Positions 10,555-18,508 of a stretch of 35,962 nt of DNA are shown piece by piece. Origin of the DNA: a virus; IMG/VR virus record IMGVR_UViG_3300046167_000734, positions 1 to 35,962 of that record. One strand, 5' to 3'. The notes beneath the pieces were generated by a model. That model was not told where the DNA came from and did no database searches. It was given only the letters and a program-made list of their open reading frames with translations. How positions within the stretch are numbered: the first letter of the stretch is position 1; every line of letters starts with the position of its first letter. A program made the translations under genes and the position numbers.

Positions 10555-12025
10555 TTAGCTAGCTTTGTACATGTGTCCCCATTTAGAAGTAACACCATCG
10601 ATTAGATCGGTGAAGCCAATTCTTTGTGAAGCGACAAGCACTCTGCGTTGAGCAGCAACTTCGTAGTCAGACTCAACGGTTACACCTCTAAGTCTTGGTA
10701 ATACGTAGTTTCTAGGGTTAACAGCGATAGCTGCGAATTTAGATACTGCTGGAGTAGCGAACTCATCACATAATAGTACTCTTGATCCGAATACTTGTCC
10801 GATTTCACCACTTAGTTTAGTAGCCATGTCGCCTACTAAATTAGCATCTTGGAATTCAGCATCTTCTAGTAGTTCAAAGTATGTTCTTTGTGACACAATA
10901 TAAACTACGTCTGCTGGGTTAACACCATATTTACCCATATTTTTTCTCATTGAAAGAAGTTCTGCAGCTGTAACTGTATCAGAAGCAAAAGCAGTAGTTG
11001 ACTGTGTGAAATCACTGTCATTTCTTGCTAAGTGTAGAAGCCCTTCAAAAGCAGCTCCACTTGTTCCGTATACACCATCAGCATCATCACCAGCTAGGAT
11101 AGCATTTTCGATACCTCTAGCATGAGATCTTACCATAGATTCTCTGATCAAAGGAAGAATAGGCATGATTGCATCTTCTTCTGTCTCGTTTCCTAAGTAT
11201 GATTGTGAAATCAATTTCTTAGTTGAAAGAGTTCTTTCAGTCATAGTAACACCAGTATAAGGTGATCCGTATGTGTCGCCTCTGGTCTCTAAGTTACCAT
11301 AAGGAGATGAACCTGAAGCAGCTTGGCTAGAAGTAAATTCTGCATAACCTGCATCTGGTAAGATTGGGATAATCATATTCGCAGAAGTCATAGCAATTTC
11401 TCTAAATAGAGGAGCTAGAACTAATTCGTTTTCGATATCTCTTTCGATATTTGTTGAAACAACTTGTTCGAAATCAGCAGATGAAACTTCAACACCTGAA
11501 TGTTGATTTACTTTTTCCATCAAAGATTTTGCCATTGGAGTGTCCCATCCTTTTCCAGTAGCTAGACCAGCAAATTTAGCATCTGCAATGTCTGACTCGA
11601 AGGATTTCTTCCAATCGCCGTTGTTACCTTGTCTGTCAGAGAAATGTCTTTTTGACTCACGAATGTTCATGATTTCTTCAGACTTCTCAGCAAGTTGTGC
11701 TTCAAGTGATTTAACGACACAGTTCTAAGTTAGAATAGTCTTCTTTCACTCTGGACTCAACGTCAGACATTAATTTTTCAGCACCTGTTAATCCAGCTTG
11801 GATAACAGTTTTTTGCTCTTCCTGTTTTGCTTCCTCGGAGGCTTTTTGAACTTCAGCTTCTTCAGTTGCTTTTTGAGCAGCTTCATCAGCAGCCTTCTGT
11901 TCAGCAGCTTTAAGTTCAGCTTGTTTCATTGCATACTGAGCAACTGCTTTTTCAGCAGCTTCTGCAGCAAATGACTCAAGATTAAACTCTGGGTTGCTCT
12001 CAGGAGATGTTTTTTCTTTTGACAT
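10555..12025 (-). CDS. Major capsid protein, HK97 fold, with N-terminal scaffold-like domain
   Basis: The uninterrupted capsid frame is 10555-11670 (371 residues, MNIRESKRHFSD start). It has the HK97-fold pattern: an N-terminal arm, an E-loop region, TSANMIIPILPDAGYAEF, a central P-domain helix and a C-terminal DYEVAAQRRVLVASQRIGFTDLI motif. The frame is open upstream and joins, after one base is removed near 11716-11727, a helical Ala/Glu/Lys-rich segment ending VKEDYSNLE. An ATG at 12025 (MSKEKTSPESNPEF) with GGAG 6 nt upstream would give a 489-residue precursor with an approximately 130-residue delta or scaffold domain, the usual size of such capsid precursors. It lies in the same frame as the protease (see next entry). 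Confidence 0.85.
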
Positions 12026-12613
12026 ATTTGTCTCCATTTCTTTGGCTTTCGCCGTACTTGGCTGCTCAATTTCAACAGCGTCTGCTGAATCGTTTGAGTT
12101 AGCCGTATAAAAAGTGTGCTTATACTTGTTGTATTCTTCCATAGAATCAAATGACTTGCTTAGTCCAAAAGTTGCCCCTTGGTTGCAAGGTATTGATACA
12201 ACAGAAACTTCAAAAAGCTCCGCGTCCTTTATTTTATATCCGTCAGTTTCAGTCATGTAATCAGCGTCCTTGACTTTGAAACCAACAGAAAAAGCTCCAA
12301 GGACACCGTCTTTAATTAATTGCGTTACATCTCCAGCAGCTTTAGATATCTTTGCAGATATTTCTAAGCCGTTGTCTGTAACTTTCAAATCTTTTGCTCG
12401 ACCAATCGGTTTGTCGTAATTATGGTTGAAAAGAATGATTGGGTTACCTTTATAGTTTTCCAAACCACCTTTTGTCCAAGCGTCAGCCTCGATTATGTCG
12501 CCTGCTCTATCAAGAGCATTAGTACTAGCAGATCCTTTAATATCTACACCACCATCTTCGTTTTCGCCTAGTGATTTAAAAGTGCTAGTCCAATGATAAA
12601 TTTTACTTGACAT
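11711..12613 (-). CDS. Prohead maturation protease (HK97 family), possibly fused to capsid
   Basis: It begins at ATG 12613 (MSSKIYHWTSTFKSLGEN) with GGAG 7 nt upstream, overlapping the preceding gene's end; the longer start at 12676 is out of character. Motifs typical of the HK97 prohead protease family are DIKGSASTNALDRAGDIIE, ILFNHNYDKPIGRAK (catalytic His region), VLGAFSVGFKVKDAD (catalytic Ser region) and AELFEVSVVSIPCNQGATFG. Residues after about 190 are linker and helical scaffold-like sequence shared with the start of the capsid precursor. The frame ends at TAA 11711, but with one base removed it continues into the capsid, a potential 685-residue protease-scaffold-capsid polyprotein with a nested internal start at 12025. 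Confidence 0.85.
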   Translation of the reverse strand: MSSKIYHWTSTFKSLGENEDGGVDIKGSASTNALDRAGDIIEADAWTKGGLENYKGNPIILFNHNYDKPIGRAKDLKVTDNGLEISAKISKAAGDVTQLIKDGVLGAFSVGFKVKDADYMTETDGYKIKDAELFEVSVVSIPCNQGATFGLSKSFDSMEEYNKYKHTFYTANSNDSADAVEIEQPSTAKAKEMETNMSKEKTSPESNPEFNLESFAAEAAEKAVAQYAMKQAELKAAEQKAADEAAQKATEEAEVQKASEEAKQEEQKTVIQAGLTGAEKLMSDVESRVKEDYSNLELCR

Positions 12614-12866
12614 CTTTCTTCTCCGCTTTCTTGGCTTTAGGAGCCTTTGGTGCGGGAGCAGGAGCTGGAGCTTCAACTACAGCGACTGGATGTCTTTTCT
12701 TCATGGCTGAGATTACTCGTTTCCAAGATCCAAATGCTCGTCTGAGCATATAGTCTTTAACAGGAACATCAGTGCCATGGCTTTTGTAGGTTGGTAAATC
12801 CATTGATTCGACTCCTTTTTCAACGAAAAAGTCGGATAATGCTTTGGCCATCATATCTTTTGTCAT
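12603..12866 (-). CDS. Small hypothetical head-region protein
   Basis: An 87-residue protein lying between portal and protease. Its N-terminal two thirds (MTKDMMAKALSDFFVEKGVE, then VPVKDYMLRRAFGSWKRVISAMKK) looks like a small helical domain. The C-terminus is a Pro/Ala/Lys tail (VEAPAPAPAPKAPKAKKAEKK). A Shine-Dalgarno GAGG precedes the ATG, and the gene overlaps the protease start by 11 nt. Family not recognised; a DNA-binding or head-assembly role would be speculation. Confidence 0.7.
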   Translation of the reverse strand: MTKDMMAKALSDFFVEKGVESMDLPTYKSHGTDVPVKDYMLRRAFGSWKRVISAMKKRHPVAVVEAPAPAPAPKAPKAKKAEKKDVK

Positions 12867-12868
12867 AT

Positions 12869-13794
12869 TTATTCTTCCTCTATTGGTGACGACTCTTCTG
12901 GTCGACCTCCCTGTTCGGGGTTAACGGCAGAGCCTGCAATATTTTGCGGGACTCTTGGATCGTCAAATCCATCTACAGGTTCTTTGCCTATTGCTTCTCT
13001 TGCTTCGTTTGGACTTATAATTCCAGTATTAACAAGTGTTGCATAATAAGCTGCTTGGTCTCTCAGTTCTGGTTGTAAAGCAGGTATTCCTGTTACATCC
13101 TCAGATAGTGAGAACCCAAAGTATCGTTCTAATGCATATCCCATCTTTCTTACGATTGGTAAGATAGTTTCAAGATAGTACAGTCTGTGATTGGGTCTTA
13201 TGTTTGCGTTATTACCACCGTCCATTAAGATGGGTGGTATTCCCATGGCTTCTAGTATGATTTTCTCATTTGCTGTTATTGAGCCTTGGAAATCTAGTTC
13301 TTTAAAATTAATATTTGTTAGGCTAGATACTTCTAATCCACCGTCAAGTATGAGAGGGCGTCTGCCTCCTGTTGTTGGATTGTATCTCATGCTCCATGCT
13401 TGTAACATTCTTTCTTTGATTTTCTCAGAAAGAGTATTTGGTGATTTAAGTACTAAACCTGGAACTGCTCCGTTTTTGAAGAAGTTATCTTGAAAACTTC
13501 TCATATTGCTAAGGAGTTGCATAGTCCTATATGCTGGTTTTAATCTTGGTGTTCCTCTATAAATGGAGTTAAAACTATTCTCTTTTATATGTATTATTTC
13601 ATTTACAGAATAGTCAATGCTGTTGTCATACACAAATTTTTCTATGTATGTGTTGTCATCAGTATAAATTGTAACTTTATTTGCTGGTAAGTGGTACATA
13701 TGAGTACCGTCAAAGTATATAAATATATTACCATCAATAAGTAGGTCAATAATTAAGTTTCTTTTAAAAGTACTAATATCCTGAAAAGGGTTAG
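12869..13794 (-). CDS. Portal protein, C-terminal part
   Basis: The open frame with an ATG at 13699 gives 276 residues, but coding continues upstream to 13794 (NPFQDISTFKRNLIIDLLIDGNIFIYFDGTH). It has HK97-type portal signatures: VNEIIHIKENSFNSIYRGTPRLKPA, FFKNGAVPGLVLKSP, MGIPPILMDGG and ISPNEAREAIGKEPVDGFD. The portal dodecamer is the vertex channel for DNA packaging. It joins the N-terminal fragment after one base of a CCC run (13794-13796) is removed, giving a 402-residue protein of normal length with the classic LLN..PNP motif at the junction. Confidence 0.88.
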
Positions 13795-14078
13795 GGTTCT
13801 ATATTTAAAAGTAAGTTAACTTTTGATTTACGAATTTGTTTTAGTATACTGTTTGTTCCAGTTATTTTATCCCCAACTGAAAAAGGGATTTCTGAAACAT
13901 CATCAACAATCATATTTACTGCTCTGTTGACGATTTCTAGTTGTTCGTATGCATTTCGATAGTTTGTAATTATTTCACGCGAGTCTACGGTTAAACCCTC
14001 GTTTCTCGAAATAACATATTGTGAAGGATTCAGCTTTTCTTCGTCGCTTCTTCCTAAAAATCTATCGTACCATGCCAT
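13795..14078 (-). CDS. Portal protein, N-terminal part
   Basis: Begins MAWYDRFLGRSDEEKLNPSQ at 14078 and includes the typical portal segment VNRAVNMIVDDVSEIPF followed by SKVNLLLNIEP. It then hits TAA at 13791-13793 because of an apparent extra C. The start overlaps the end of the HNH gene by 17 nt. The remainder is the entry at 12869. Confidence 0.85.
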
Positions 14079-14436
14079 ATTTTTGTCTCTGCTTCTCGAC
14101 CCAACGTTTTTGTTTCTCTGCTGTTATCAATTTGGGTCTTTTTCCGTATATTGAATGTAATCGTAAATGATGCTTATGGCAGAGGGTTACTGTGTACTCG
14201 TACACTTTCTCCCAATTATCATCAATAAAGGACTTTCGAAGTGCTAGTATGTCTTGCTCATTCTCTATAATATATTTTTCTTTTTTCAACCAAGTTTCTA
14301 GTAGTTCGGTCAGTCCGTAGTAATGATGAAAATCTAAGTCTATATTGCTTTCGCAAATATAACAACTACTTTGTTTCTTATATTTAGATTTAGCTTTATC
14401 TCGTACATATTTAACTAAATCTCTTTTTAATTTCAT
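14062..14436 (-). CDS. HNH endonuclease (packaging-associated)
   Basis: A 124-residue HNH nuclease: a Cys pair CYIC at residues 25-28, DLDFHHYYG (residues 33-41) with the catalytic His region, and a second zinc/HNH part TLCHKHHLRLHSIYG near residue 90. HNH proteins encoded beside terminase and portal in HK97-type phages stimulate terminase cleavage during packaging. The gene has its own sigma-70-type promoter (14456-14485) and overlaps the portal start. Confidence 0.85.
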   Translation of the reverse strand: MKLKRDLVKYVRDKAKSKYKKQSSCYICESNIDLDFHHYYGLTELLETWLKKEKYIIENEQDILALRKSFIDDNWEKVYEYTVTLCHKHHLRLHSIYGKRPKLITAEKQKRWVEKQRQKYGMVR

Positions 14437-14455
14437 ATTTCTACTCTTAATTAGA

Positions 14456-14485
14456 ATTATACCAAAAAGTCACATCATATGTCAA
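14456..14485 (-). promoter_or_regulatory. Sigma-70 promoter for HNH/portal/head operon
   Basis: On the minus strand, TTGACA (complement of 14480-14485) and TATAAT (complement of 14456-14461) are separated by 18 bp. The gene start at 14436 is 19 nt below the -10 box, so the leader would be about 13 nt. Confidence 0.75.
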
Positions 14486-14507
14486 GAACTGTTTTTTACA
14501 GGTCTTA

Positions 14508-15768
14508 TTAAAACGTAGTGGCTGTAGTTTCAAATGTATACAATGCATATCGTAATGCATCAGCCATGTGGGATGACATATTGTGTTTCGGTTTTTCTTT
14601 TAATAAATTAGGGTTTGGATCCCATTGGTATTGATCTAGTGACATCTGCGCTTCCTTACATTTCTGATCAACAATGAGGCAATCATTGTCTACAATTCCT
14701 GCGACATGCCCGATTCCATCAAGTACTGATTTCTTTGCATTAATAGTACTAATATCATAATTTTGTGCAAAGTCATATCTTGTTTGCTGCGCTGCAGAAT
14801 CAATATAAATCCAGTCAATGTCCCATTTATCAATTAATTTTCGTATCTCTATAGCGTGCTGTTCTGTAGTACGTTCTGCGTTCATATATTCATCAACTAA
14901 GTAATACTTTTCTTTATCCCAGTCGTACGCAATAACACAAAAAGCTGTGGGATCTTTATATCCTACGTCAAGTCCTCCAAAGACATCCATTTGACTAGTA
15001 TCTAATTCTGTTAAATCTGCTGTGCATTCCTCATGATTAAATGCCCAGACTTGTCCTTCAAATACATTAAAGTCTGCCATATACTCTTGATTAAATTCTG
15101 CTTGGGACATTGTTTTCTTGGCTTCGATAATATCTGCATCTGAAACTCTTGGATTTTCATGATATGTTGCTTTTATACTACACCACTCTGGAAACTCTTC
15201 TGACCATCCTCTGTAGTAGAATTCTGCAAAATAGTTATTTCTACCACGAGGAGTAGATATAAAGATTGCTTTTGAATTTTCTTTATCTAGTGTAGGTCTG
15301 AGTGCAACATTAAAAGCATCTCTGCCATCTGTTAGTGCTGCTTCATCGAATATAATGAGATCATAACTTCTACCAACTACTGAGTCTACCTGATTGATAG
15401 AACCCATTCGTATTGTAGAACCGTTTGATAGTTCAATAACTTTATCTTTTGCATTGTCTCGTGTTACCTCTAAGTCAAAATGCTTGATGAGATTTCTCTG
15501 TAAGTCAAATGAGATTTGAGATAATGAATAGTTTGGAGACATTAATAGTACATGAGCTCCTGGTACTAAACAGGTTAGCTGTCCTATAATGTTGCTGATA
15601 TATGTTTTTCCTTGTCGTCGTGATACTGCTGCACAGACAAAACGATATTTAGGATTGTTGATTGCATTGATTGATTGCAGTCTGGGAAGTGTTTGGTGTG
15701 ACATTGAGTAAGTTAAGATACCCTTCAATAGGTAGCTTTATGAAACGATGTTCGGGATTCATGTCCAT
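14508..15768 (-). CDS. terL: Terminase large subunit
   Basis: The packaging ATPase/nuclease. It has Walker A SRRQGKT, Walker B LIIFDEAA, a coupling motif FISTPRG and an RNase H-like nuclease with GGLDVGYKDPTAF (first Asp), YIDSAA (second) and HMADALRYALY (third). The uninterrupted frame starts at 15728, but a better N-terminus, MDMNPEHRFIKLPIEGYLNL, starts at ATG 15768 (or 15762) in another frame. It joins after one A is removed from the repeated ATCAATCAATGC stretch near 15665, giving QTAIINAINNPKYRF and 419 residues. The promoter and HNH gene follow. The small subunit is 9.2 kb away (25002-25472). Confidence 0.93.
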
Positions 15769-16049
15769 TAAAGTAGTCTTGCACTACATCGGAACGACTT
15801 ATTTCAATCAATGTAAGGTCTCTTTTTCAAATAGGTTAAAGGGATCGTCGGAATCAAAGAGTCCGTGTTCTTTTGCAAGTTGTAGAAGATATAGGTAGCC
15901 ACCACATAAATCGATAATTTCACTTTCAGCGTAGATGGAGTTATTTCCATTCACTTGTCGTGTTTGAAGTTTCTTTAGACTTCTGCGGCATGCAGGGATA
16001 ATCCTTCTAGCCATACTGCTCTTCGATCTATTACTTTTGGTACTGTCAT
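15725..16049 (-). CDS. Small hypothetical protein upstream of terL (two apparent indels)
   Basis: No single frame explains this stretch. A natural reading is MTVPKVIDRRAVWLEGLSLH from ATG 16049, then KKLQTRQVNGNNSIYAESEI, then EISRSDVVQDYFNGHESRTS, ending at TGA 15725-15727. This needs one base added near 15977 and one near 15802, which gives a whole-codon 108-residue helical protein overlapping terL. If the sequence is taken literally, the middle part is an open frame from ATG 16014 to 15808. It was first considered as the small terminase, but a clear small subunit exists at 25002-25472. Family not recognised. Confidence 0.45.
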
Positions 16050-16390
16050 CCTTTCCTTCTTTTACTTCCAAATCTTCTTTTCTGGGAGCGAGGTGGTCTT
16101 TTCTTTGAACCACCTTTACCTGCCCAAAATACTTTGTTTGCCCAATAGGCTGCGGAAGATTTTCCTTTACGGATATTCTTTCCATGTCTCGCTTTGAAAC
16201 TTCTTCGGGCTTCAGGACTATAATTATGTCCCATGCCTTGTGCTCCAAAGCGAATGATTTTCACTTTGCCACCGACTCTTACAGCTACAACTGCTTTCTT
16301 TGTTCGGTGCTTAGGAGTTCTTTTCGGTTTATTTAGTCCGCTTAGTCCTGCCTTTTTTAGCCTTGCTTTTTCTGCTGTCGTTAGTGCCAT
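16046..16390 (-). CDS. Small basic phage protein (DUF6321-like)
   Basis: A 114-residue, strongly Lys/Arg-rich protein starting MALTTAEKARLKKAGLSGLN. It has KKAVVAVRVGGKVKIIRFGA and GHNYSPEARRSFKARHGKN, then SSAAYWANKVFWAGKGG. This layout is one I associate with a conserved small protein of marine phages (DUF6321-like, from memory). Function unknown; the charge suggests DNA or RNA contact, perhaps inside the capsid. Confidence 0.75.
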   Translation of the reverse strand: MALTTAEKARLKKAGLSGLNKPKRTPKHRTKKAVVAVRVGGKVKIIRFGAQGMGHNYSPEARRSFKARHGKNIRKGKSSAAYWANKVFWAGKGGSKKRPPRSQKRRFGSKRRKG

Positions 16391-16405
16391 TGTGTATCAT
16401 GTTTA

Positions 16406-16446
16406 CGACTTTACTAAGTCGTCCTGCTTTCATAAATTTATGAAAG
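16406..16446. repeat. Two hairpins including a perfect 20-bp palindrome
   Basis: The short gap before the 114-residue gene holds an inverted repeat CGACTT/AAGTCG (16406-16421, TACT loop) and a perfect 20-bp palindrome at 16427-16446 (CTTTCATAAA and its complement). There is no U-tract. They may be RNA processing or attenuation sites or a protein-binding site. A 34-codon ORF (MKAGRLSKVVNMIHNG from 16433) also crosses here and cannot be excluded. Confidence 0.5.
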
Positions 16447-16462
16447 TCTCTGTGAATAATAT

Positions 16463-16726
16463 TTATCTTCTACGTAGTATTCGACCTGCACCTTTTTTGC
16501 CAAATCTAGCCCTTTTGGGGTTGACTGTTTTGCCGAATCTTGGTCCGATTGCTTTCGGGGCAGCTCCGTAGAACCCACCTGGAGTGGATGAAGGAGTCTT
16601 TGTATTTACAAAGTTTCCTGCAGCTGCGTTCATGTCTCTAGTGACACCTCTTTTTAGTACATGCTTTCTTAATTTAGATGTACCGTGAACACTTGGTCCA
16701 CTTAGAAATCCGCCTTGTCTTGCCAT
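16463..16726 (-). CDS. Small basic hypothetical protein
   Basis: An 87-residue Arg/Lys/Gly-rich protein starting MARQGGFLSGPSVHGTSKLR and ending KKGAGRILRRR. There is no recognised domain. It belongs to the run of small basic proteins between the lysis-like gene and terL. The start has AGGAAAAG just upstream. Confidence 0.7.
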   Translation of the reverse strand: MARQGGFLSGPSVHGTSKLRKHVLKRGVTRDMNAAAGNFVNTKTPSSTPGGFYGAAPKAIGPRFGKTVNPKRARFGKKGAGRILRRR

Positions 16727-16738
16727 TTTCTTTTCCTA

Positions 16739-16755
16739 AACAGGCTAAGCCTGTT
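16739..16755 (-). terminator. Short hairpin between small genes
   Basis: AACAGGCT and AGCCTGTT pair around one base, overlapping the end of the 59-residue gene. No clear U-tract follows on the minus strand, so an attenuator or mRNA-stability role is as likely as termination. Confidence 0.35.
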
Positions 16756-16924
16756 CCGTCCCATTTTTTAAATGAGTTTTTAATAATTCTTTATTAGTAT
16801 GTGGAGAATTTAATATTTCTCTGAGCTCTTGACCCCACATGAGTTTATTTTCTAGAGCTAATCCAAATTGTTGAGATAGTTGTACTACTCCCATTATTTC
16901 GGCTATAATTTCTTTTCTGTTCAT
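16745..16924 (-). CDS. 59-residue hypothetical protein
   Basis: A short ORF from ATG 16924 (MNRKEIIAEIMGVVQLSQQF) to TAG 16745, helical and mildly charged. It shows normal amino acid use and fills a gap between basic-protein genes. No family recognised. Confidence 0.6.
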   Translation of the reverse strand: MNRKEIIAEIMGVVQLSQQFGLALENKLMWGQELREILNSPHTNKELLKTHLKNGTEQA

Positions 16925-16955
16925 GCTAGTCCTTATATGACTTAGCTAATGAATT

Positions 16956-17084
16956 TTAGCTTTTAGCTTTTTCTTCCGCTTCAATCATTTTATCTTTGAT
17001 ATCCACTTGGCCATCCCAGTTCTTATCTTTTCCTGAGACAATGTTCACAAATTGTGTCCATTTAATCTTTAACCATTCTACCAT
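16956..17084 (-). CDS. 42-residue micro-protein with EF-hand-like loop
   Basis: ORF from ATG 17084 to TAA 16956, starting MVEWLKIKWTQFVNIVSG. Residues DKNWDGQVDIKD match a 12-residue EF-hand calcium loop (Asp1, Asn3, Asp5, Gly6, hydrophobic 8, Asp9, acidic 12), flanked by a predicted N-terminal and a C-terminal helix. It overlaps the 54-residue gene upstream by 23 nt. The calcium idea rests on the motif only. Confidence 0.55.
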   Translation of the reverse strand: MVEWLKIKWTQFVNIVSGKDKNWDGQVDIKDKMIEAEEKAKS

Positions 17085-17226
17085 TTTCTTCCTCGAATTG
17101 TTTTAATAATTTATAATAATTTTCCCGAAACTCGCCTTGAGAAATTCTTTGAAGAGCCCAGTCAGCAAACTGACGTTCTTTATCTCTTACCTCGTCTAGT
17201 TTTTCTTTTTGCGATTGTTCGAACAT
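17062..17226 (-). CDS. 54-residue hypothetical protein
   Basis: ORF from ATG 17226 (MFEQSQKEKLDEVRDKERQF) to TAA 17062. Highly charged, helical or coiled-coil-like, with ADWALQRISQGEFRENYYKLL. It overlaps both neighbours, as is common in this compact block. Family not recognised. Confidence 0.6.
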   Translation of the reverse strand: MFEQSQKEKLDEVRDKERQFADWALQRISQGEFRENYYKLLKQFEEENGRMVKD

Positions 17227-17458
17227 TTGTTGGTTTACCTCTCACTCCTTGTCTTACTGCTCGTTTTCTACGAACAGCAGATTTCTTTTGAGCTTTGCTC
17301 ATAGTTCTAGCACGAGCTAGAGGTACGCATTTTGGGTAGCCTTTTCTGGAAGTTTTTGCTTTTCCTCTACCACAAGGTTGATATTTGCCTTTCTTTTTAG
17401 GACGACCAATATCCACCCACTTTTCTTTGAACCATTTCTTTAATCCTGTACTAGCCAC
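17180..17458 (-). CDS. Small basic protein, DUF5872-like
   Basis: A 92-residue protein starting MASTGLKKWFKEKWVDIGRP. It has PCGRGKAKTSRKGYPKCVPLARA, then SKAQKKSAVRRKRAVRQGVR and PTNVRTIAKRK. The KWFKEKW...PCGR...YPKCVP signature matches my memory of DUF5872, a virus-associated family of unknown function. The two conserved Cys may bind metal. It overlaps its neighbours on both sides. Confidence 0.75.
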   Translation of the reverse strand: MASTGLKKWFKEKWVDIGRPKKKGKYQPCGRGKAKTSRKGYPKCVPLARARTMSKAQKKSAVRRKRAVRQGVRGKPTNVRTIAKRKTRRGKR

Positions 17459-17633
17459 GACGATACCTCCCGCCAGCTTTTTTATATTCTCTGACTAGAT
17501 ATGCGTTTGCGTATGCACTAGGATAAACTGCAAATTTTCTTTTTGTTTTTGCTTTGATTCTGGCATAAAGTTTTGCGTTAGTAGGTATGTTTCTCTTTTT
17601 ACGAGTACTTCTACTTTTTCTTCTTCTTGCCAC
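17451..17633 (-). CDS. Small basic phage protein (YPSAYANAY motif)
   Basis: I chose a GTG start at 17633 (MARRRKSRSTRKKRNIPTNA), because the longer version starting at a TTG at 17660 overlaps the next small gene heavily. The product is 60 residues with RIKAKTKRKFAVYPSAYANA and LVREYKKAGGRYRRG. This signature is widespread in phage and giant-virus small proteins. Function unknown, probably nucleic-acid associated. Confidence 0.7.
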   Translation of the reverse strand: MARRRKSRSTRKKRNIPTNAKLYARIKAKTKRKFAVYPSAYANAYLVREYKKAGGRYRRG

Positions 17634-17694
17634 GTCTTTTCTTCTTCTTAGGTCTTCCAACCTTTCCGCCGTAAGTTCCTTTACCGTAAGGCAT
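17611..17694 (-). CDS. 27-residue Lys/Arg-rich peptide (MPYGKGTYG type)
   Basis: ORF from ATG 17694 to TAG 17611 starting MPYGKGTYGGKVGRPKKKKR, a short peptide I associate with marine phage genomes. It overlaps the start of the YPSAYANAY gene by 23 nt in another frame. Composition suggests DNA binding in the virion. Confidence 0.65.
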   Translation of the reverse strand: MPYGKGTYGGKVGRPKKKKRRGKKKKK

Positions 17695-17703
17695 ACTCTC
17701 TCC

Positions 17704-17865
17704 CTATGTCCAACGAGGGGGTTCCTCAGGACACTCTGCCCATCTAATTTTTGTTTTGAGGGGCATAAAACAATTACAAACTTTACAGACCTTCCACCTT
17801 TTATCTAGGTTTGGGCATTCTTTGCAGATCTTATAGCGTTCCTCGTGGGAAAGCTTTTTCTTCAT
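17704..17865 (-). CDS. Small zinc-ribbon-like protein (DUF6171-like)
   Basis: A 53-residue ORF from ATG 17865 to TAG 17704, starting MKKKLSHEERYKICKECPNL. It has CKECP, CKVCNCFMPLKTKI and ECPEEPPRW, giving a six-Cys pattern (CxxCP, CxxCxC, CP) that matches my memory of the DUF6171 family. It probably binds zinc. The start overlaps the stop of the 60-residue gene (ATGA). Confidence 0.75.
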   Translation of the reverse strand: MKKKLSHEERYKICKECPNLDKRWKVCKVCNCFMPLKTKIRWAECPEEPPRWT

Positions 17866-18044
17866 CTCAGTTTTTTAGGTATTTTTTGTCTGCGTTGTCG
17901 TCTTAAGTTAGTCTTTCTAGCCATGAGCATTTTTACTCTTTTAGAAAGTTCTTGTGAAGGTTCTGCACCTTCCCCATCAACGACTTTTGTTGAGTCTGTT
18001 TTCTCAACTGCTTTTTTCAAAGCTTCTTCTATACTATTACTCAT
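17862..18044 (-). CDS. 60-residue hypothetical protein
   Basis: Starts MSNSIEEALKKAVEKTDSTK and ends with a basic RKTNLRRQRRQKIPKKLR tail; the N-terminal half is acidic and helical. It overlaps both neighbours by a few bases (translational coupling). Family not recognised. Confidence 0.65.
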   Translation of the reverse strand: MSNSIEEALKKAVEKTDSTKVVDGEGAEPSQELSKRVKMLMARKTNLRRQRRQKIPKKLR

Positions 18045-18222
18045 TTGTTAATCTTGCTAGTGCTATTTTTGCAAATTCCTCAGTAGTGAAGTTTTCTTGT
18101 CCATTTCCCCATTTGAAGCACCATAGTTCTCCATCTTTAAAAATAACACCTTCTTCTCTTTCTACAGGTTTTGCTTTAGTTTTTGATGTTTTCACATCTT
18201 TTGTTTCGTATCCTTTTATCAT
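18037..18222 (-). CDS. 61-residue hypothetical protein
   Basis: Starts MIKGYETKDVKTSKTKAKPV; a short disordered Lys-rich N-terminus is followed by a compact EGVIFKDGELWCFKWGNGQ and a C-terminal helix FTTEEFAKIALARL. It looks like a genuine small folded phage protein of unknown role in the small-gene operon. Confidence 0.7.
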   Translation of the reverse strand: MIKGYETKDVKTSKTKAKPVEREEGVIFKDGELWCFKWGNGQENFTTEEFAKIALARLTNE

Positions 18223-18232
18223 ACTTTTTCCT

Positions 18233-18430
18233 TTAACTGTGCATCATTACTATTGTTCCAATAGTAGATACACCTCCTAATATTAGAGTGCCTGCGACTC
18301 CAATCATTATTGATTCGATTCTATTAATTTGTTTTTCAACATCTGCAAATTTATTAAACGCAGTTTTCCATCTTTCTGCACACACAGCTTCATGTTTCGC
18401 TAAATCTGCAGCGACTTCGTTAAGTTCCAT
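18233..18430 (-). CDS. Holin/XhlA-like small membrane protein
   Basis: A 65-residue protein starting MELNEVAADLAKHEAVCAER. It has an amphipathic helix (WKTAFNKFADVEKQINRIES) followed by one membrane segment (IMIGVAGTLILGGVSTIGTI). This is the layout of haemolysin XhlA-like phage proteins that assist lysis. It is first in the small-gene operon, behind a perfect promoter (18477-18505). No endolysin is present in the window, so the lysis role is inferred. Confidence 0.6.
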   Translation of the reverse strand: MELNEVAADLAKHEAVCAERWKTAFNKFADVEKQINRIESIMIGVAGTLILGGVSTIGTIVMMHS

Positions 18431-18476
18431 ATTGAATTCCCTAATATTCTTGAAGATTTTTCTTCATATGTTCATA

Positions 18477-18505
18477 ATTATATCAAAAGTGAGCAGAAGT
18501 GTCAA
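18477..18505 (-). promoter_or_regulatory. Perfect sigma-70 promoter of small-gene/late operon
   Basis: On the minus strand TTGACA (18500-18505), a 17-bp spacer and TATAAT (18477-18482). Transcription would begin about 18470, 40 nt before the XhlA-like gene, and overlaps the 3' end of the cyclase gene. It separates the cargo cassette from the packaging and structural genes. Confidence 0.85.
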
Positions 18506-18508
18506 GTA

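Noticed and set aside
15808-16014. Small terminase subunit next to terL
   Set aside because: A much better small subunit with HTH and oligomerisation region exists at 25002-25472.
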